DNA from: Bacteroides sp.
GTDB taxonomy: Bacteria > Bacteroidota > Bacteroidia > Bacteroidales > Muribaculaceae
Length of the DNA: 64,000 nucleotides
NCBI GenBank assembly: GCA_014801875.1
Contig: JAAVDJ010000010.1
Coordinates: 159,443-223,442, forward strand
Reading direction: 5' to 3'
The translations under genes were made by a program, and so were the position numbers. Under the pieces are notes generated by a model. It made no database searches. It was not told where the DNA came from and saw only the letters and a list, made by a program, of their open reading frames with translations. Of the stretch, positions 29,401 through 39,973 are shown piece after piece (position 1 is the first letter of the stretch; each line of letters opens with the position of its first letter).

Positions 29401-30828
29401 TTATTTTCCCTCTCCCCACAGAATCGTGCGGATTGTGTATATGAGAATCTTTATGTCGATGAAAAGCGACATATTAGATAGATAAATCAGGTCATAGCGC
29501 GTGCGCTCCACCATCTGTGCAACCGTGGATGCGTAGCCATACTTAACCATGGCCCACGATGTTATTCCCGGCCGAACCTGACAGACCAGACCATAATAAG
29601 GGGCTTCCTTCACTATCTGTTTTATAAAATACTCCCGCTCGGGGCGTGGACCTACAATTGACATATCCCCTTTCAAGACATTCCAGAACTGAGGCAACTC
29701 ATCAATCCTGTATTTTCTCAGAAAACGTCCGAAGGGGGTGACTCTTGAGTCGCCGTCTACCGTCAGCGCGGGACCTCCTTTCTCCGCCTGCTCACACATT
29801 GTCCGGAATTTATATATCCTGAATGGCTTCTGATGACGCCCTATCCTTTCCTGTGAATAAAACACCGGTCCGGCTGAGTTTCTCTTTACCCCCAACGCCA
29901 CGAGTGTCATCAAGGGAGACAACAAAACGAGCACGGCAATGGAAGCCAACACATCAAACACTCTCTTCACATTCTTTGATGATTCAGACAGTGTCGGAGA
30001 TGTAATATCCACAAAAGGTTCCCCATATATATCCTTGAGCCGGATGGAGGAGGTCAGGAAAGACATAGTGTCTGGCGCAATCCTTATTGGAATTTCAAGG
30101 GGAAAGAGATGGTAGAGAATTGCGAGCACTTTCGCATCATCATGATTCTTCAGAGCTATCACTACATTGTCTACCTTGTTACGCATACACACCTCTTTCA
30201 GCGGAGTGTCGGTGCGAACCGTTCGATTGTCCTTGATATTATCCTCCCCTTCCACGGGCACGAATCCGATGATTTCATGCCCCATTCGGTCTGTATTGGA
30301 TTCCAACCAATTCCCCACCCGTCTCGCCACTTCCGAATCACCGATTATCAAAGTGCGAAATTTCCATTGCCTCTTTCTGAAATGCATTCTGGCAAGAATC
30401 GTTATCGAAAGTCTTCCTATATAGGTCAGAGAAAAGAGTAGACCGAATAATATCAGAATCAACTCATAATTCACCCTGCGGAACCCCGTATGGTCATTGA
30501 TTAGGAAAGCGAGGTAGATCCATACGGTATTCAACAGAGCTGAAGAGATTGTAGACAGCACCTCTTCGAGTCTTGACTTTCCGAAAGGACGGTTATAATA
30601 TCCGCTCAGCCAGTAAATGGCCAGCATCAGGACCGGGACTACCGCCTGTTCCCAGATCATCTTTGGCTCAAGGAGGAAGTCTCGTAAGGAAGGATGTAGG
30701 CTAAAGGATTTTATGAGGATATGATACCTGCAGATGTCGAAGAGTCCGAACGCGACAAAGGAGGTGAACAAATCGCTCACCACATATTTCATCCTTTGAA
30801 ACTCTTCTGAATCCGGGCGTCTCGTCAT
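29401..30828 (-). CDS. Polyprenyl glycosylphosphotransferase (WcaJ-like sugar transferase)
   Basis: N-terminal TM segments; C-terminal KRVFDVLASIAVLVLLSPLM, PVFYSQERIGRHQKPFRIYKFRTM, FLRKYRIDELPQFWNVLKGDMSIVGPRPE. Confidence 0.93.
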   Translation of the reverse strand: MTRRPDSEEFQRMKYVVSDLFTSFVAFGLFDICRYHILIKSFSLHPSLRDFLLEPKMIWEQAVVPVLMLAIYWLSGYYNRPFGKSRLEEVLSTISSALLNTVWIYLAFLINDHTGFRRVNYELILILFGLLFSLTYIGRLSITILARMHFRKRQWKFRTLIIGDSEVARRVGNWLESNTDRMGHEIIGFVPVEGEDNIKDNRTVRTDTPLKEVCMRNKVDNVVIALKNHDDAKVLAILYHLFPLEIPIRIAPDTMSFLTSSIRLKDIYGEPFVDITSPTLSESSKNVKRVFDVLASIAVLVLLSPLMTLVALGVKRNSAGPVFYSQERIGRHQKPFRIYKFRTMCEQAEKGGPALTVDGDSRVTPFGRFLRKYRIDELPQFWNVLKGDMSIVGPRPEREYFIKQIVKEAPYYGLVCQVRPGITSWAMVKYGYASTVAQMVERTRYDLIYLSNMSLFIDIKILIYTIRTILWGEGK

Positions 30829-31391
30829 CTTATCACCTTTACCAATCCTCCGGAACCGACTTTGATTATATTGCTTGGAGCCGGTGCGGAAGTCTCTTCC
30901 CGTCGGAAATGAGCCACATAGTCGACTCCCTCAAGTATCTCGGGTGAAATCTGGGAATAGATTGAGGGGGCTTTCTTCCCGCTTATGTTCGCTGAAGTCG
31001 AAACCAACGGACGTCTCAATCTTCTGCAAAGCTCGGCAGAATAATCCTCTCCTGTAATCCTGACTCCGAGCGAGCCGTCGGGCGCAAGAAGATTCTTAGC
31101 TACACCCTTCCCTTTGTCGTAGATTATCGTCAGAGGATTCACGGCAGCCTCTATCAATTGCCACGCCACTTCGGGAACTTCCTCCACAACCCTCTCAAGA
31201 GCCGCCTCTCCCTCGACAAGCACAAGCATCGATTTGCTTTCCTCCCGCTGTTTCAACGCATATATCTTGGCTACTGCTTCCGGATTGGTTGCATCACATC
31301 CTATACCCCACACCGTATCCGTAGGATATAATATGATTCCTCCATCTCGAAGCACTTTTACCGCCTCTCTTATATCTTCCTGAAAAGTCAT
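30825..31391 (-). CDS. tsaC: L-threonylcarbamoyladenylate synthase (YrdC/Sua5 family)
   Basis: LRDGGIILYPTDTVWGIGCDATNPEAVAKIYALKQREESKSMLVLV; RPLVSTSANISGKKAP. Confidence 0.92.
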   Translation of the reverse strand: MTFQEDIREAVKVLRDGGIILYPTDTVWGIGCDATNPEAVAKIYALKQREESKSMLVLVEGEAALERVVEEVPEVAWQLIEAAVNPLTIIYDKGKGVAKNLLAPDGSLGVRITGEDYSAELCRRLRRPLVSTSANISGKKAPSIYSQISPEILEGVDYVAHFRREETSAPAPSNIIKVGSGGLVKVIR

Positions 31392-31450
31392 TGTTTCCTA
31401 ATTAAAAATTATATTTCATCGTCCTCGTCCGACACCTTTTTTCACCAATT

Positions 31451-33409
31451 TCAATAAGTGCCGTTTTTAATTGCTTCTATCTCCTCCATCCAGAGTTTTG
31501 AACTCGCATCGGAGGGCATTCTCCAATCTCCGCGGGGAGAGAGACACACACTTCCCACTTTCGGGCCATCGGGCATACATGACCTTTTGAACTGCTGAGA
31601 GAAGAAACGGCGATAGAAGTTCTCAAGCCAACGCAAAATAGTGGCATCTTCATACACCCCTTCGAATGCAATCTTAGCTATGAAATATATTTTGGCCGGA
31701 GAGAATGAATTGCGCAATAGATGATACATGAAGAAATCGTGCAGTTCATAGGGGCCTACGAGGTCTTCGGTCTTTTGAGATATTTCATCCGAACCGGAGG
31801 GTACGAGTTCAGGACTGATAGGAGTATCTACTATATCAAGCAAAATGTGTCCTGCCTCTTCCTCCATCTCCATAGCAAACCAGCTGACCAAATGCTTCAC
31901 AAGAGTCTTGGGCACTGAGGCATTCACTCCATACATTGACATATGGTCGCCGTTATACGTACACCATCCCAACGCCAACTCCGACATATCTCCTGTGCCG
32001 ATTACGATTGCATTCTCCTTATTGGCAACATCCATCAATATCTGTGTGCGTTCCCTTGCCTGGGAATTTTCATACGTCACATCATATTTCCGGGGATCCT
32101 GACCTATATCCGAGAAATGCTGGCTGACAGCTTTCCCGATAGGAATTTCCAATGCTGTCACTCCGAGTTTTTCCATCAACCCCACTGCATTGTTCTTGGT
32201 GCGTGAGGTGGTTGCCATTCCCGGCATTGTTATGCCGATGATTCCCTTTCTGTCAATACCGAGCAAATCAAACGCACGAACTGTCACAAGAAGCGCCAGT
32301 GTTGAGTCAAGCCCACCTGAGATTCCTATCACAGCTTTCTTTCCATTGATGACATGGAGACGTTGCATCAGACCCCTTGCCTGAATATTTATTATCTCCT
32401 CGCAATGCTCTCGGAGTTTGTCCTCATCCTGCGGAACAAAGGGTTGACGTGGATATTTTACATTAATACGGTCCTTATCAATTCCATTCTTTCCATCAAT
32501 CCAAGGCTCACTATTCCCACTATAAACCGTCTTGTAACCCTCTCCCGGAACGGACGCATCAAAAAACGTGCTGAATTTTGCCCTGTCATTTCTAAGTTTT
32601 TCAACGTCTACATCTTTTACAACCATAGTAGGTTCCGTAAAGAAACGACGCTTGGTTTCAAGAAGGGTTCCATCTTCAGCTATTATGGCATTCCCTGCGA
32701 ATACAAGATCGGTTGACGACTCTCCCCATCCTGCGGATGCATAGACATATGCACACCTGCAGCGGGCCGATTGCTGGGATATAAGGTTCAGAAGATAATT
32801 ATGTTTTCCTATAAGCTCATCTGATGCGGACAGATTAAGAATGACCTCTGCTCCTGCCATTGCCAACCGACTGCTTGGAGGAATAGGAACCCAAAGGTCT
32901 TCGCATATTTCTATTCCTACCTTCACCCCTTTTACGTCAATGATATGGTGCGGTCCGAAATTAACTCGCGATACCCCAAAATCAATCTCCCCGTCTTTAA
33001 CGTTCGCTCCTGATTCAAACCATCTCTTTTCATAAAATTCCCCATAGTTCGGGAGATTGATTTTCGGAATTATTGCCAAGATTCTTCCGTTACACATCGC
33101 GATTGCGCAATTATAACGTCTTCCGTAGGCCATAACCGGAGCACCGACCACCATCAAAGTTTCTTTCTTAACGGTGGCGTTTTTCAGTTGCATCAATCCT
33201 CTCTGAGTCTGATTCATCAATAATGACTGCTCAAACAAATCGCCGCACGTATAACCTGTCACACACAGCTCCGGGAAGACAACTATATCGGCCTCCTTTT
33301 CTACGGCCTCTTGATAAAGCCGGATGATTTGCTCGCAATTATAATTGACGTCACCGACCTTGATGTCCGGCACGGCTGCGACCACGCGGGTATATCCATA
33401 TTCTGTCAT
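31451..33409 (-). CDS. nadE: Glutamine-dependent NAD+ synthase
   Basis: N-terminal nitrilase domain (VVFPELCVTGYTCGDLF, GVEICEDLWVP) and synthetase VIGISGGLDSTLALLV, VIGTGDMSELALGWCTYNGDHMSMYGVNA. Confidence 0.96.
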   Translation of the reverse strand: MTEYGYTRVVAAVPDIKVGDVNYNCEQIIRLYQEAVEKEADIVVFPELCVTGYTCGDLFEQSLLMNQTQRGLMQLKNATVKKETLMVVGAPVMAYGRRYNCAIAMCNGRILAIIPKINLPNYGEFYEKRWFESGANVKDGEIDFGVSRVNFGPHHIIDVKGVKVGIEICEDLWVPIPPSSRLAMAGAEVILNLSASDELIGKHNYLLNLISQQSARCRCAYVYASAGWGESSTDLVFAGNAIIAEDGTLLETKRRFFTEPTMVVKDVDVEKLRNDRAKFSTFFDASVPGEGYKTVYSGNSEPWIDGKNGIDKDRINVKYPRQPFVPQDEDKLREHCEEIINIQARGLMQRLHVINGKKAVIGISGGLDSTLALLVTVRAFDLLGIDRKGIIGITMPGMATTSRTKNNAVGLMEKLGVTALEIPIGKAVSQHFSDIGQDPRKYDVTYENSQARERTQILMDVANKENAIVIGTGDMSELALGWCTYNGDHMSMYGVNASVPKTLVKHLVSWFAMEMEEEAGHILLDIVDTPISPELVPSGSDEISQKTEDLVGPYELHDFFMYHLLRNSFSPAKIYFIAKIAFEGVYEDATILRWLENFYRRFFSQQFKRSCMPDGPKVGSVCLSPRGDWRMPSDASSKLWMEEIEAIKNGTY

Positions 33410-33434
33410 AAGCGATGGTTTGTTTAATTTTTTA

Positions 33435-33442
33435 CAAATTTA
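33435..33442 (-). promoter_or_regulatory. -7 element of nadE promoter
   Basis: TAAATTTG on the minus strand, about 26 nt upstream of the nadE ATG. Confidence 0.5.
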
Positions 33443-33479
33443 CTCAAACTATTCGTAATTTTTCATAGTTTTACCGTTA

Positions 33480-33487
33480 TATTTTTG
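33480..33487 (+). promoter_or_regulatory. -7 element of outer membrane protein gene
   Basis: TATTTTTG; overlaps the upstream ORF start at 33485, supporting ATG 33527. Confidence 0.45.
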
Positions 33488-33526
33488 AACTCTTCTTCAT
33501 ACCATAACAAACACTCACACTTTCCA

Positions 33527-34012
33527 ATGAAAAAAACTTTACTTCCGTTGCTCTCATTCATGATGACCGCCGGAGCCTTTTTCGCTCCGGCAGATGCCTA
33601 TGCCTCTTCTCATGAGAAGACGGTGGGCATCGGCGGGGGCTTCGCTACCTACAATCATGCAGGCTTCGGTAAGCTCTATTTTCAATATTCTTTCATTCCT
33701 ATGGTTAGAATAGCTCCGGAAATAGGGTATATTTTCCGCCACGACAACACAACCGGATTCGCTGCAAGCATTGATTGCCACTTCCCTTTCAGGGTTGCGC
33801 GTGGATTCAAGTTTTATCCCCTTGTCGGCTTCACCTACAATGCCTGGAGTCCCGTTGATGAGCCTCATGTAAACCAAGGAGGAGTTAATATCGGAGGAGG
33901 GTTTGATCTTTATTTCACCCAGTCACTAAAACTCTCCATTCAAGGAAAATATTCAGCCATGAGAAAATGCTCCGGTGCATATTTCGATTTAGGAATAGGT
34001 TACGTCTTCTGA
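33527..34012 (+). CDS. Small outer-membrane beta-barrel protein
   Basis: Signal peptide MKKTLLPLLSFMMTAGAFFAPADAYA; alternating amphipathic strands; C-terminal GAYFDLGIGYVF. Confidence 0.8.
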   Translation: MKKTLLPLLSFMMTAGAFFAPADAYASSHEKTVGIGGGFATYNHAGFGKLYFQYSFIPMVRIAPEIGYIFRHDNTTGFAASIDCHFPFRVARGFKFYPLVGFTYNAWSPVDEPHVNQGGVNIGGGFDLYFTQSLKLSIQGKYSAMRKCSGAYFDLGIGYVF

Positions 34013-34026
34013 CTTAAAAAAGTCTT

Positions 34027-34084
34027 TACATACAAACAGAAAGCGCGTCGGGGATAACCCCGACGCGCTTTCTGTTTGTATGTA
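34027..34084. terminator. Bidirectional terminator with a very long perfect stem
   Basis: acatacaaacagaaagcgcgtcgggg (34028-34053), loop ataa, ccccgacgcgctttctgtttgtatgt (34058-34083): 26 bp perfect, 27 with the next pair; lies between convergent genes. Confidence 0.85.
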
Positions 34085-34102
34085 TTATTTTGTGAAATCG
34101 TC

Positions 34103-35590
34103 TTAACCGAAGATCACGAGCATTACCGATGCCATTACGTCTGCTGAATTCTGCACTGCGTCATAGCAATACTGATAGATATAAGGCACGATTCCGAAGA
34201 AGATGATGCCTGCTCCACAGAGCACATATGAAACTCTCTCGCAACGACCTGATTCGAATTTCTCGATTTTCGGCTCCTCCGGACTTATCCACATCGCTTT
34301 GACCACGAGCAAATAATAGTAAAGGGAGATGATCGTGTTGATGAGCGCAATAAGCACGAGCATATATAAAGCCCATGACCCACTTCCGGTCACCGAGGTG
34401 AAGATGAGAATCTTTGAGAAGAAACCGGCAAACGGAGGAATACCTGCAAGGGAGAACATAGCCAAGGTCATAAGGAACGAAAGCTTCGGATTGCTCTTGT
34501 GAAGACCGTTGTAATCATCCATGCTGAGTTTCCCTGTGTTGTCTTCAATTGCTGAGATAACCGCGAATGCACCAAGGTTGCTGACCACATATACGAAAAT
34601 GTAGAACATCATGGAAGCAAGACCCAAACTATCGGCCGCCATAGCGCCGAGCATGATATACCCGGCCTGTGAGATGGAGGAGAATGCCATGAATCGCTTC
34701 ATGTTCTTCTGACGTATTGCAAACAGGTTGCCGACTGTGATGGTCAAGATAATCACTCCATACATCATCCATTCCCATGCATCACTGTAGACAGCTCCGA
34801 AACATTGAACGAAGATGATGAAGAAGGCAAACGCTGCTGCGCCTTTGGAAACTACCGAAAGATAGCTCGTGATGGCTGTGGGTGCGCCCTCATATACATC
34901 TGCGGTCCAAAGGTGGAAAGGAACGAGTGAAAGCTTGAAGCCGATGCCTGCAATCACGAATGCAAGCGCGACAAGTAGCAGTCCGCTCATCTCCCCGCTA
35001 TAGATATTGAGTGCTATATCGGAAAAATACAATGAACCTCCGCTGAATGCATACACGAAAGAAAGACCTGACAACAGGATTGCTGAGGAGAAGACAGCTG
35101 TCATGATATACTTGATAGCGGCTTCGTGGCTTTCATAGTGGCGTTTGTTGAATGCCACCAGAGCGGCCAGAGGAAGTGAGGCTGATTCAAGACCGATGAT
35201 GAAAAGGAGGAAATGGCGTGCCGACACCATAAGGTACATTCCGAACAACGTAACAAGCAAAAGCTCGTAGAACTCACCTTTCCTTATCGCTACCTCATCG
35301 CTCTGCACCCATTTGGCACTCTGGAGAAGGACGATAAACACACCTACATTGAGGATTGCTTTTATTGCGTTGGTTGCTGTGTTGTTGACATACATACCTC
35401 CGAAAATCTCTTCTCCCGAAGCGGGTACGAGCCATATGGCTATCGTGCCCAAAAGGAAAAGTATTGTCGCGAAGGGGGTCAGTATCTTTTTACCCTTCTC
35501 ACCCGAAAATGTGTCGAATAAAAAGACCACCATGAAGATACCAAGCACGATAAGCTCCGGTATCATTGATCCAAACTGTGAATAATCCAT
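34103..35590 (-). CDS. nuoN: NADH-quinone oxidoreductase subunit N
   Basis: Antiporter-like MRP subunit with LSLVPFHLWTADVYEGAPTAITSYLSVVSKGAAAFA. Confidence 0.95.
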   Translation of the reverse strand: MDYSQFGSMIPELIVLGIFMVVFLFDTFSGEKGKKILTPFATILFLLGTIAIWLVPASGEEIFGGMYVNNTATNAIKAILNVGVFIVLLQSAKWVQSDEVAIRKGEFYELLLVTLFGMYLMVSARHFLLFIIGLESASLPLAALVAFNKRHYESHEAAIKYIMTAVFSSAILLSGLSFVYAFSGGSLYFSDIALNIYSGEMSGLLLVALAFVIAGIGFKLSLVPFHLWTADVYEGAPTAITSYLSVVSKGAAAFAFFIIFVQCFGAVYSDAWEWMMYGVIILTITVGNLFAIRQKNMKRFMAFSSISQAGYIMLGAMAADSLGLASMMFYIFVYVVSNLGAFAVISAIEDNTGKLSMDDYNGLHKSNPKLSFLMTLAMFSLAGIPPFAGFFSKILIFTSVTGSGSWALYMLVLIALINTIISLYYYLLVVKAMWISPEEPKIEKFESGRCERVSYVLCGAGIIFFGIVPYIYQYCYDAVQNSADVMASVMLVIFG

Positions 35591-35620
35591 TTTTGCTGAT
35601 TGTTTTATTCAATACATTTA

Positions 35621-37138
35621 TTAAAGGGCTGCACTCTGAACCGCCGCGATAATCGGAGCGAAGCTATGCTGGATAGTTTCGTTGATCCAATTGGGGAAAC
35701 AGCCGATTCCGGCAATGCAGACAATGAGGGTCACCGTAGAGAAGCGCTCAAACCAAGTCGCGTCTGTGAGAGCGAGATGATGCTCATCCTGCACAGGTCC
35801 GAGAAGGAGCTTGCCTACTACTCGAAGGATATATACCGCGGTAATCACGATTGAGCAGGTTGCTGCTATGACGAAGATACGGTGGAAAAGATCCGCATCC
35901 TGGAATGATCCGAAGAAGATTGTCATCTCGGCAACGAAGCCTGAAAGACCGGGAAGACCCAGTGAAGCGAAACCGGCAATCATATAGCAAACTCCAAGAT
36001 AAGGCATGATTTTCATCAAGCCTCCCATCTGACGGATATCGCGGGTATGGGTACGTCCGTAGATCATACCGATAAGGGCGAAGAAAAGAGCCGTCATGAG
36101 TCCGTGGGACAACATCTGGAGAATAGCACCTGTCATCGCTGTTGTATTCAGCATGAGGATTGCGAAAAGCACCATGCCGCAGTGTGACACTGACGAGTAA
36201 GCATTGATGTATTTGAGGTCGGTCTGAACACAAGCGGAAAACGCACCATAGACGATGCTGACACCTGTAAGGATGATGAAAATCCATGCAAGCTCATTGG
36301 CTGCCTGCGGAAGAAGGAAGATGGCTATGCGGAAACATCCGTAGCCACCGAGCTTCATAAGCACACCGGCATGGAGCATTGACACTGCGGTCGGCGCACA
36401 GGCATGACCATCGGGACTCCAGGTGTGGAACGGGAACATTGCACCAAGGACACCAAAGCCCACAAATGTAAAGCAGAAGAGCATATACTGCCATTCGGGA
36501 GCTATGGAGGCATTATGTGAGATTTCAAGGATATTCCATGTAAGCTCACCTCCGAGTGGTGCGCTGTGCCAGTAGATGCCGAGAAGACCGAGCATAAGGA
36601 ATGCAGAGCCTCCCATGAGCATCAATGTAAGCTTCATTGCTGAATACTCCTTGCGCCCTGTGCCCCACACACCGATGAGAAGATACATCGGGATAAGAGC
36701 CACCTCATAGAACATGAACATCGTGAAGATGTCGATGGAGATAAAGAAACCAAACACACCCGTGCTCAGAAGAGCGAACCAAAGGAAGAAGTTCTTGGGA
36801 AGCGGGGATATTTTCCATGACGCGAATGTGCCTGCAAACACAATCACGGAGGAAAGAAGGAGCATCAAGACTGAAATTCCGTCTACACCTACGGCGAGAT
36901 GGATATTGAGGGGTTCATACCACATCCAGCTCCCTGTGAAAAGCATCTCATCATCCACACCCATTGAGCGAAGACGGAGAAAGTCACAGCATAGCCAGAC
37001 GGAAAGCCCAAGTAATGCCGTAGAGCAAACCACCATCACCGCGCGGATGGCATTCATATTGCTGTTGCGGCACAATCCCAGACCGGCCATCATGATGACC
37101 GGAATGACAACGAACCAGATTAATATATTCTCGAACAT
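35621..37138 (-). CDS. nuoM: NADH-quinone oxidoreductase subunit M
   Basis: FYEVALIPMYLLIGVWGTGRKEYSAMKLTLM, PFHTWSPDGHACAPTAVSMLHAGVLMKLGGYG. Confidence 0.96.
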   Translation of the reverse strand: MFENILIWFVVIPVIMMAGLGLCRNSNMNAIRAVMVVCSTALLGLSVWLCCDFLRLRSMGVDDEMLFTGSWMWYEPLNIHLAVGVDGISVLMLLLSSVIVFAGTFASWKISPLPKNFFLWFALLSTGVFGFFISIDIFTMFMFYEVALIPMYLLIGVWGTGRKEYSAMKLTLMLMGGSAFLMLGLLGIYWHSAPLGGELTWNILEISHNASIAPEWQYMLFCFTFVGFGVLGAMFPFHTWSPDGHACAPTAVSMLHAGVLMKLGGYGCFRIAIFLLPQAANELAWIFIILTGVSIVYGAFSACVQTDLKYINAYSSVSHCGMVLFAILMLNTTAMTGAILQMLSHGLMTALFFALIGMIYGRTHTRDIRQMGGLMKIMPYLGVCYMIAGFASLGLPGLSGFVAEMTIFFGSFQDADLFHRIFVIAATCSIVITAVYILRVVGKLLLGPVQDEHHLALTDATWFERFSTVTLIVCIAGIGCFPNWINETIQHSFAPIIAAVQSAAL

Positions 37139-37172
37139 AATAAAATCTATTTCATGATTAGCAATATGAATG

Positions 37173-39116
37173 TTAAATCAGGCAAAGCCAGGTTATGGCC
37201 GCGAGCACAACAGCGCCTGCGATATACCAAGCGACGTATGCCTGAATTTCGCCCGACTGCATTCCGCGAATTGCGTAAGAGGTCTTCTGCGTGATTTTGG
37301 CAAACCCATCCATAGTAGCGTCTATTACGTGGCGGTCAAACCATGCAATGCTCTTACAGATGATGCCGAAGATAATCTTATGGGTAATGAACATATAGAT
37401 TTCATCCCAGTAGAAACGGCGATGGGCTGCCTCCCAAAGTGTGGGCCAAAAATTCTTGACCTTTGCCGGGAGCGGATTCTCCTTGGCATACATTATTGCA
37501 GCAAGTGCAATAGCGCAAACGGCTATACAGATACTTGTGACAGCTACTGAAAGCTCGATGTGGATGTGATAGGGCTCACCGTTCCAAGTCACGAACTCGC
37601 CGAAAGGTATCCAGCCTGCACAGAGAGAAACAATGGCAAGAATGATTAGAGGGAGAGACATCTGCCAAGGTGCGTCATGAGGCTTGTGCTCTTTGTAATG
37701 GGGATTTTCTTTCCACCAGAACACGAGGAAATACATACGGAACATATAGAAGGCCGTCAGACCGGCAACCATTGTCATCCATGCTCCCCAGAACCAATGA
37801 CGGGCAAACATAGCTGCAAGCATTTCATCTTTTGAGAAGAAGCCTGAGAATGGCCAGATACCGGCAATCGCAAGACATCCGAAGAGGAAGGTGATGTGAG
37901 TGATCGGCATATATTTTCTCAAGCCACCCATCGCAGTGTAGTTGTTGGAATGAACCGCGTGGATAAGTGCGCCTGCTCCAAGGAAGAGGAGTGCCTTGAA
38001 CATCGCGTGTGTGAACAAATGGAACATTCCGGCCATATAACCGAGGCCTGAATAGTGGACACCTTCAATCGGCTTGTCGTAGGCCACACCCAGAGATACC
38101 ATCATGAACGCAATCTGTGATATTGTCGAGAATGCGAGGATTCTCTTTATGTCAATCTGAGCACATGCCACAACCGCAGCATAGAATGCTGTGATTGCGC
38201 CGATGCAGCAGATGAAGGTCATCGCTGCTTCCTCCGTACAATATACGGGGAACATACGTGCTACAAGATAAACACCGGCAACGACCATGGTGGCCGCATG
38301 AATGAGGGCTGACACCGGAGTCGGACCTTCCATTGCGTCAGGAAGCCAGATGTGGAGAGGCATCATCGCTGACTTACCCATACCGCCGGTGAAGATGAGC
38401 ACGAGAGCCCATGTGAGCACTGACGCACCCATGAATGTTGCACCTCCGGTTGAAAGAAGCACGCCGTCAGGGTTAGAGGTCATGTCGATGAAGTTGAATG
38501 TGTCGGTATAGAAAGAGAGGATAAGAATACCGATGAGGAAGCCAAGGTCAGCGAAACGGGTGACGATAAATGCCTTCTTAGATGCGGAAACTGCTGAGGG
38601 AAGTTTGTAGTAGAAACCGATCAGCAGATAGGATGACACACCCACGAGCTCCCAGAATATATACATCTGGAAAATGTTGGTGGCAACCACGAGACCAAGC
38701 ATCGAGAATGTAAAGAGAGAGAGGAATGCATAATATCTCTGGAATCCCTGCTCTCCCTCCATATACCCCCAGCTGTAGAGGTGCACCATGAAGGAGATAG
38801 TCGTAATGACTATAAGCATAAGGGCTGAAATCGGATCCAGAAGGAAACCGATGTTCACGACCAAAGACTTAGTGAATGCAAGCCAGGTCACGTCAAACAC
38901 CTGATACTGCTGTCTCACTCCGTCAACAATGAAGAGAGGGTCGCCGCTGAAATAATAAGTCAAGGCGACTGTATAAGCGAGCACGGCAGTGGTTCCGAGA
39001 CCGATTATGCCGAGAACACCCGCCATTTTCTTAGACATCTTCACACCACCGATTCCCAAGATAAGGAACATGGTGATCGGAATCGCCAGAATTAGTATTG
39101 GAAGTGTAATGTCCAT
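37173..39116 (-). CDS. nuoL: NADH-quinone oxidoreductase subunit L
   Basis: FWELVGVSSYLLIGFYY, MPLHIWLPDAMEGPTPVSALIHAATMVVAGVYL; long C-terminal helix region. Confidence 0.96.
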   Translation of the reverse strand: MDITLPILILAIPITMFLILGIGGVKMSKKMAGVLGIIGLGTTAVLAYTVALTYYFSGDPLFIVDGVRQQYQVFDVTWLAFTKSLVVNIGFLLDPISALMLIVITTISFMVHLYSWGYMEGEQGFQRYYAFLSLFTFSMLGLVVATNIFQMYIFWELVGVSSYLLIGFYYKLPSAVSASKKAFIVTRFADLGFLIGILILSFYTDTFNFIDMTSNPDGVLLSTGGATFMGASVLTWALVLIFTGGMGKSAMMPLHIWLPDAMEGPTPVSALIHAATMVVAGVYLVARMFPVYCTEEAAMTFICCIGAITAFYAAVVACAQIDIKRILAFSTISQIAFMMVSLGVAYDKPIEGVHYSGLGYMAGMFHLFTHAMFKALLFLGAGALIHAVHSNNYTAMGGLRKYMPITHITFLFGCLAIAGIWPFSGFFSKDEMLAAMFARHWFWGAWMTMVAGLTAFYMFRMYFLVFWWKENPHYKEHKPHDAPWQMSLPLIILAIVSLCAGWIPFGEFVTWNGEPYHIHIELSVAVTSICIAVCAIALAAIMYAKENPLPAKVKNFWPTLWEAAHRRFYWDEIYMFITHKIIFGIICKSIAWFDRHVIDATMDGFAKITQKTSYAIRGMQSGEIQAYVAWYIAGAVVLAAITWLCLI

Positions 39117-39119
39117 ATC

Positions 39120-39431
39120 TCAGAATTTCATTTTATTAATTTCGGTAATGTCTGTGTTCCCTATCGCGCGATAGATGTTGATGATGATTGCGATTGCAAT
39201 CGCTGTCTCAGCTGCCGCAATGGCGATGGCGAAAAGAGAGAAAACCATTCCCTCCATCGAACCGGGGAACAAGTAGCGGTTGAACACCACAAAGTTCAGG
39301 TCGGCTGAGTTGAGCATTAGCTCCAACGAGATAAGGATAGCAATCAGATTCTTACGGGTGATGAATCCGTAGATGCCGCAAGCGAGCATGATAACGCTTG
39401 GGACGAGATACCATAACATGCTTAAGTCCAT
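39120..39431 (-). CDS. nuoK: NADH-quinone oxidoreductase subunit K
   Basis: GIYGFITRKNLIAILISLELMLNSADLNFVVF...AIAAAETAIAIAIIINIYR. Confidence 0.96.
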   Translation of the reverse strand: MDLSMLWYLVPSVIMLACGIYGFITRKNLIAILISLELMLNSADLNFVVFNRYLFPGSMEGMVFSLFAIAIAAAETAIAIAIIINIYRAIGNTDITEINKMKF

Positions 39432-39437
39432 AACGCT

Positions 39438-39965
39438 TTAACCTTTACGGGCGATTGTCACACCGCCGATTATACATGCGAGCAGAAGCACGCTGATTGC
39501 CTCAAACGGAAGGAGATACTGAAACTTGGCACTTCCTGTGAAAGCCAATCCAATTTCCTTCATTGTAATCTCGTTCCCACTCTCGAGACATTCCATAAGC
39601 GACGCTCCGTGGAGAAGTGGCATATAGAAGAGAGCGAAGACCAGAACTACCGCAGCCCCACCGGCCAGGGCGATACCCCAGGCGCGACGGTGTGAGTCGA
39701 TAATCCCGCTCTTGTCGTTGGGTTTGTGCGTAAGAAGAATCGCGAAGACGAACAACACCATTATGCCGCCTGCATAGACTGCAATCTGCACTGCTCCCAA
39801 GAACTGATAGCCTAACTGGAAATAGGCTACACCCACTGAAAGCAGAACAAAAAGAAGGTAGGTCGCTGCGCGAAGTATCTTACGAGTTGTCACCGCCTTG
39901 AATGAGAAGAACACCATAGCGATGGCAATCACGAAATACACGATAATATTTCCTACAGAATCCAT
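39438..39965 (-). CDS. nuoJ: NADH-quinone oxidoreductase subunit J
   Basis: QFLGAVQIAVYAGGIMVLFVFAILLT. Confidence 0.94.
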   Translation of the reverse strand: MDSVGNIIVYFVIAIAMVFFSFKAVTTRKILRAATYLLFVLLSVGVAYFQLGYQFLGAVQIAVYAGGIMVLFVFAILLTHKPNDKSGIIDSHRRAWGIALAGGAAVVLVFALFYMPLLHGASLMECLESGNEITMKEIGLAFTGSAKFQYLLPFEAISVLLLACIIGGVTIARKG

Positions 39966-39973
39966 TTATTAAA

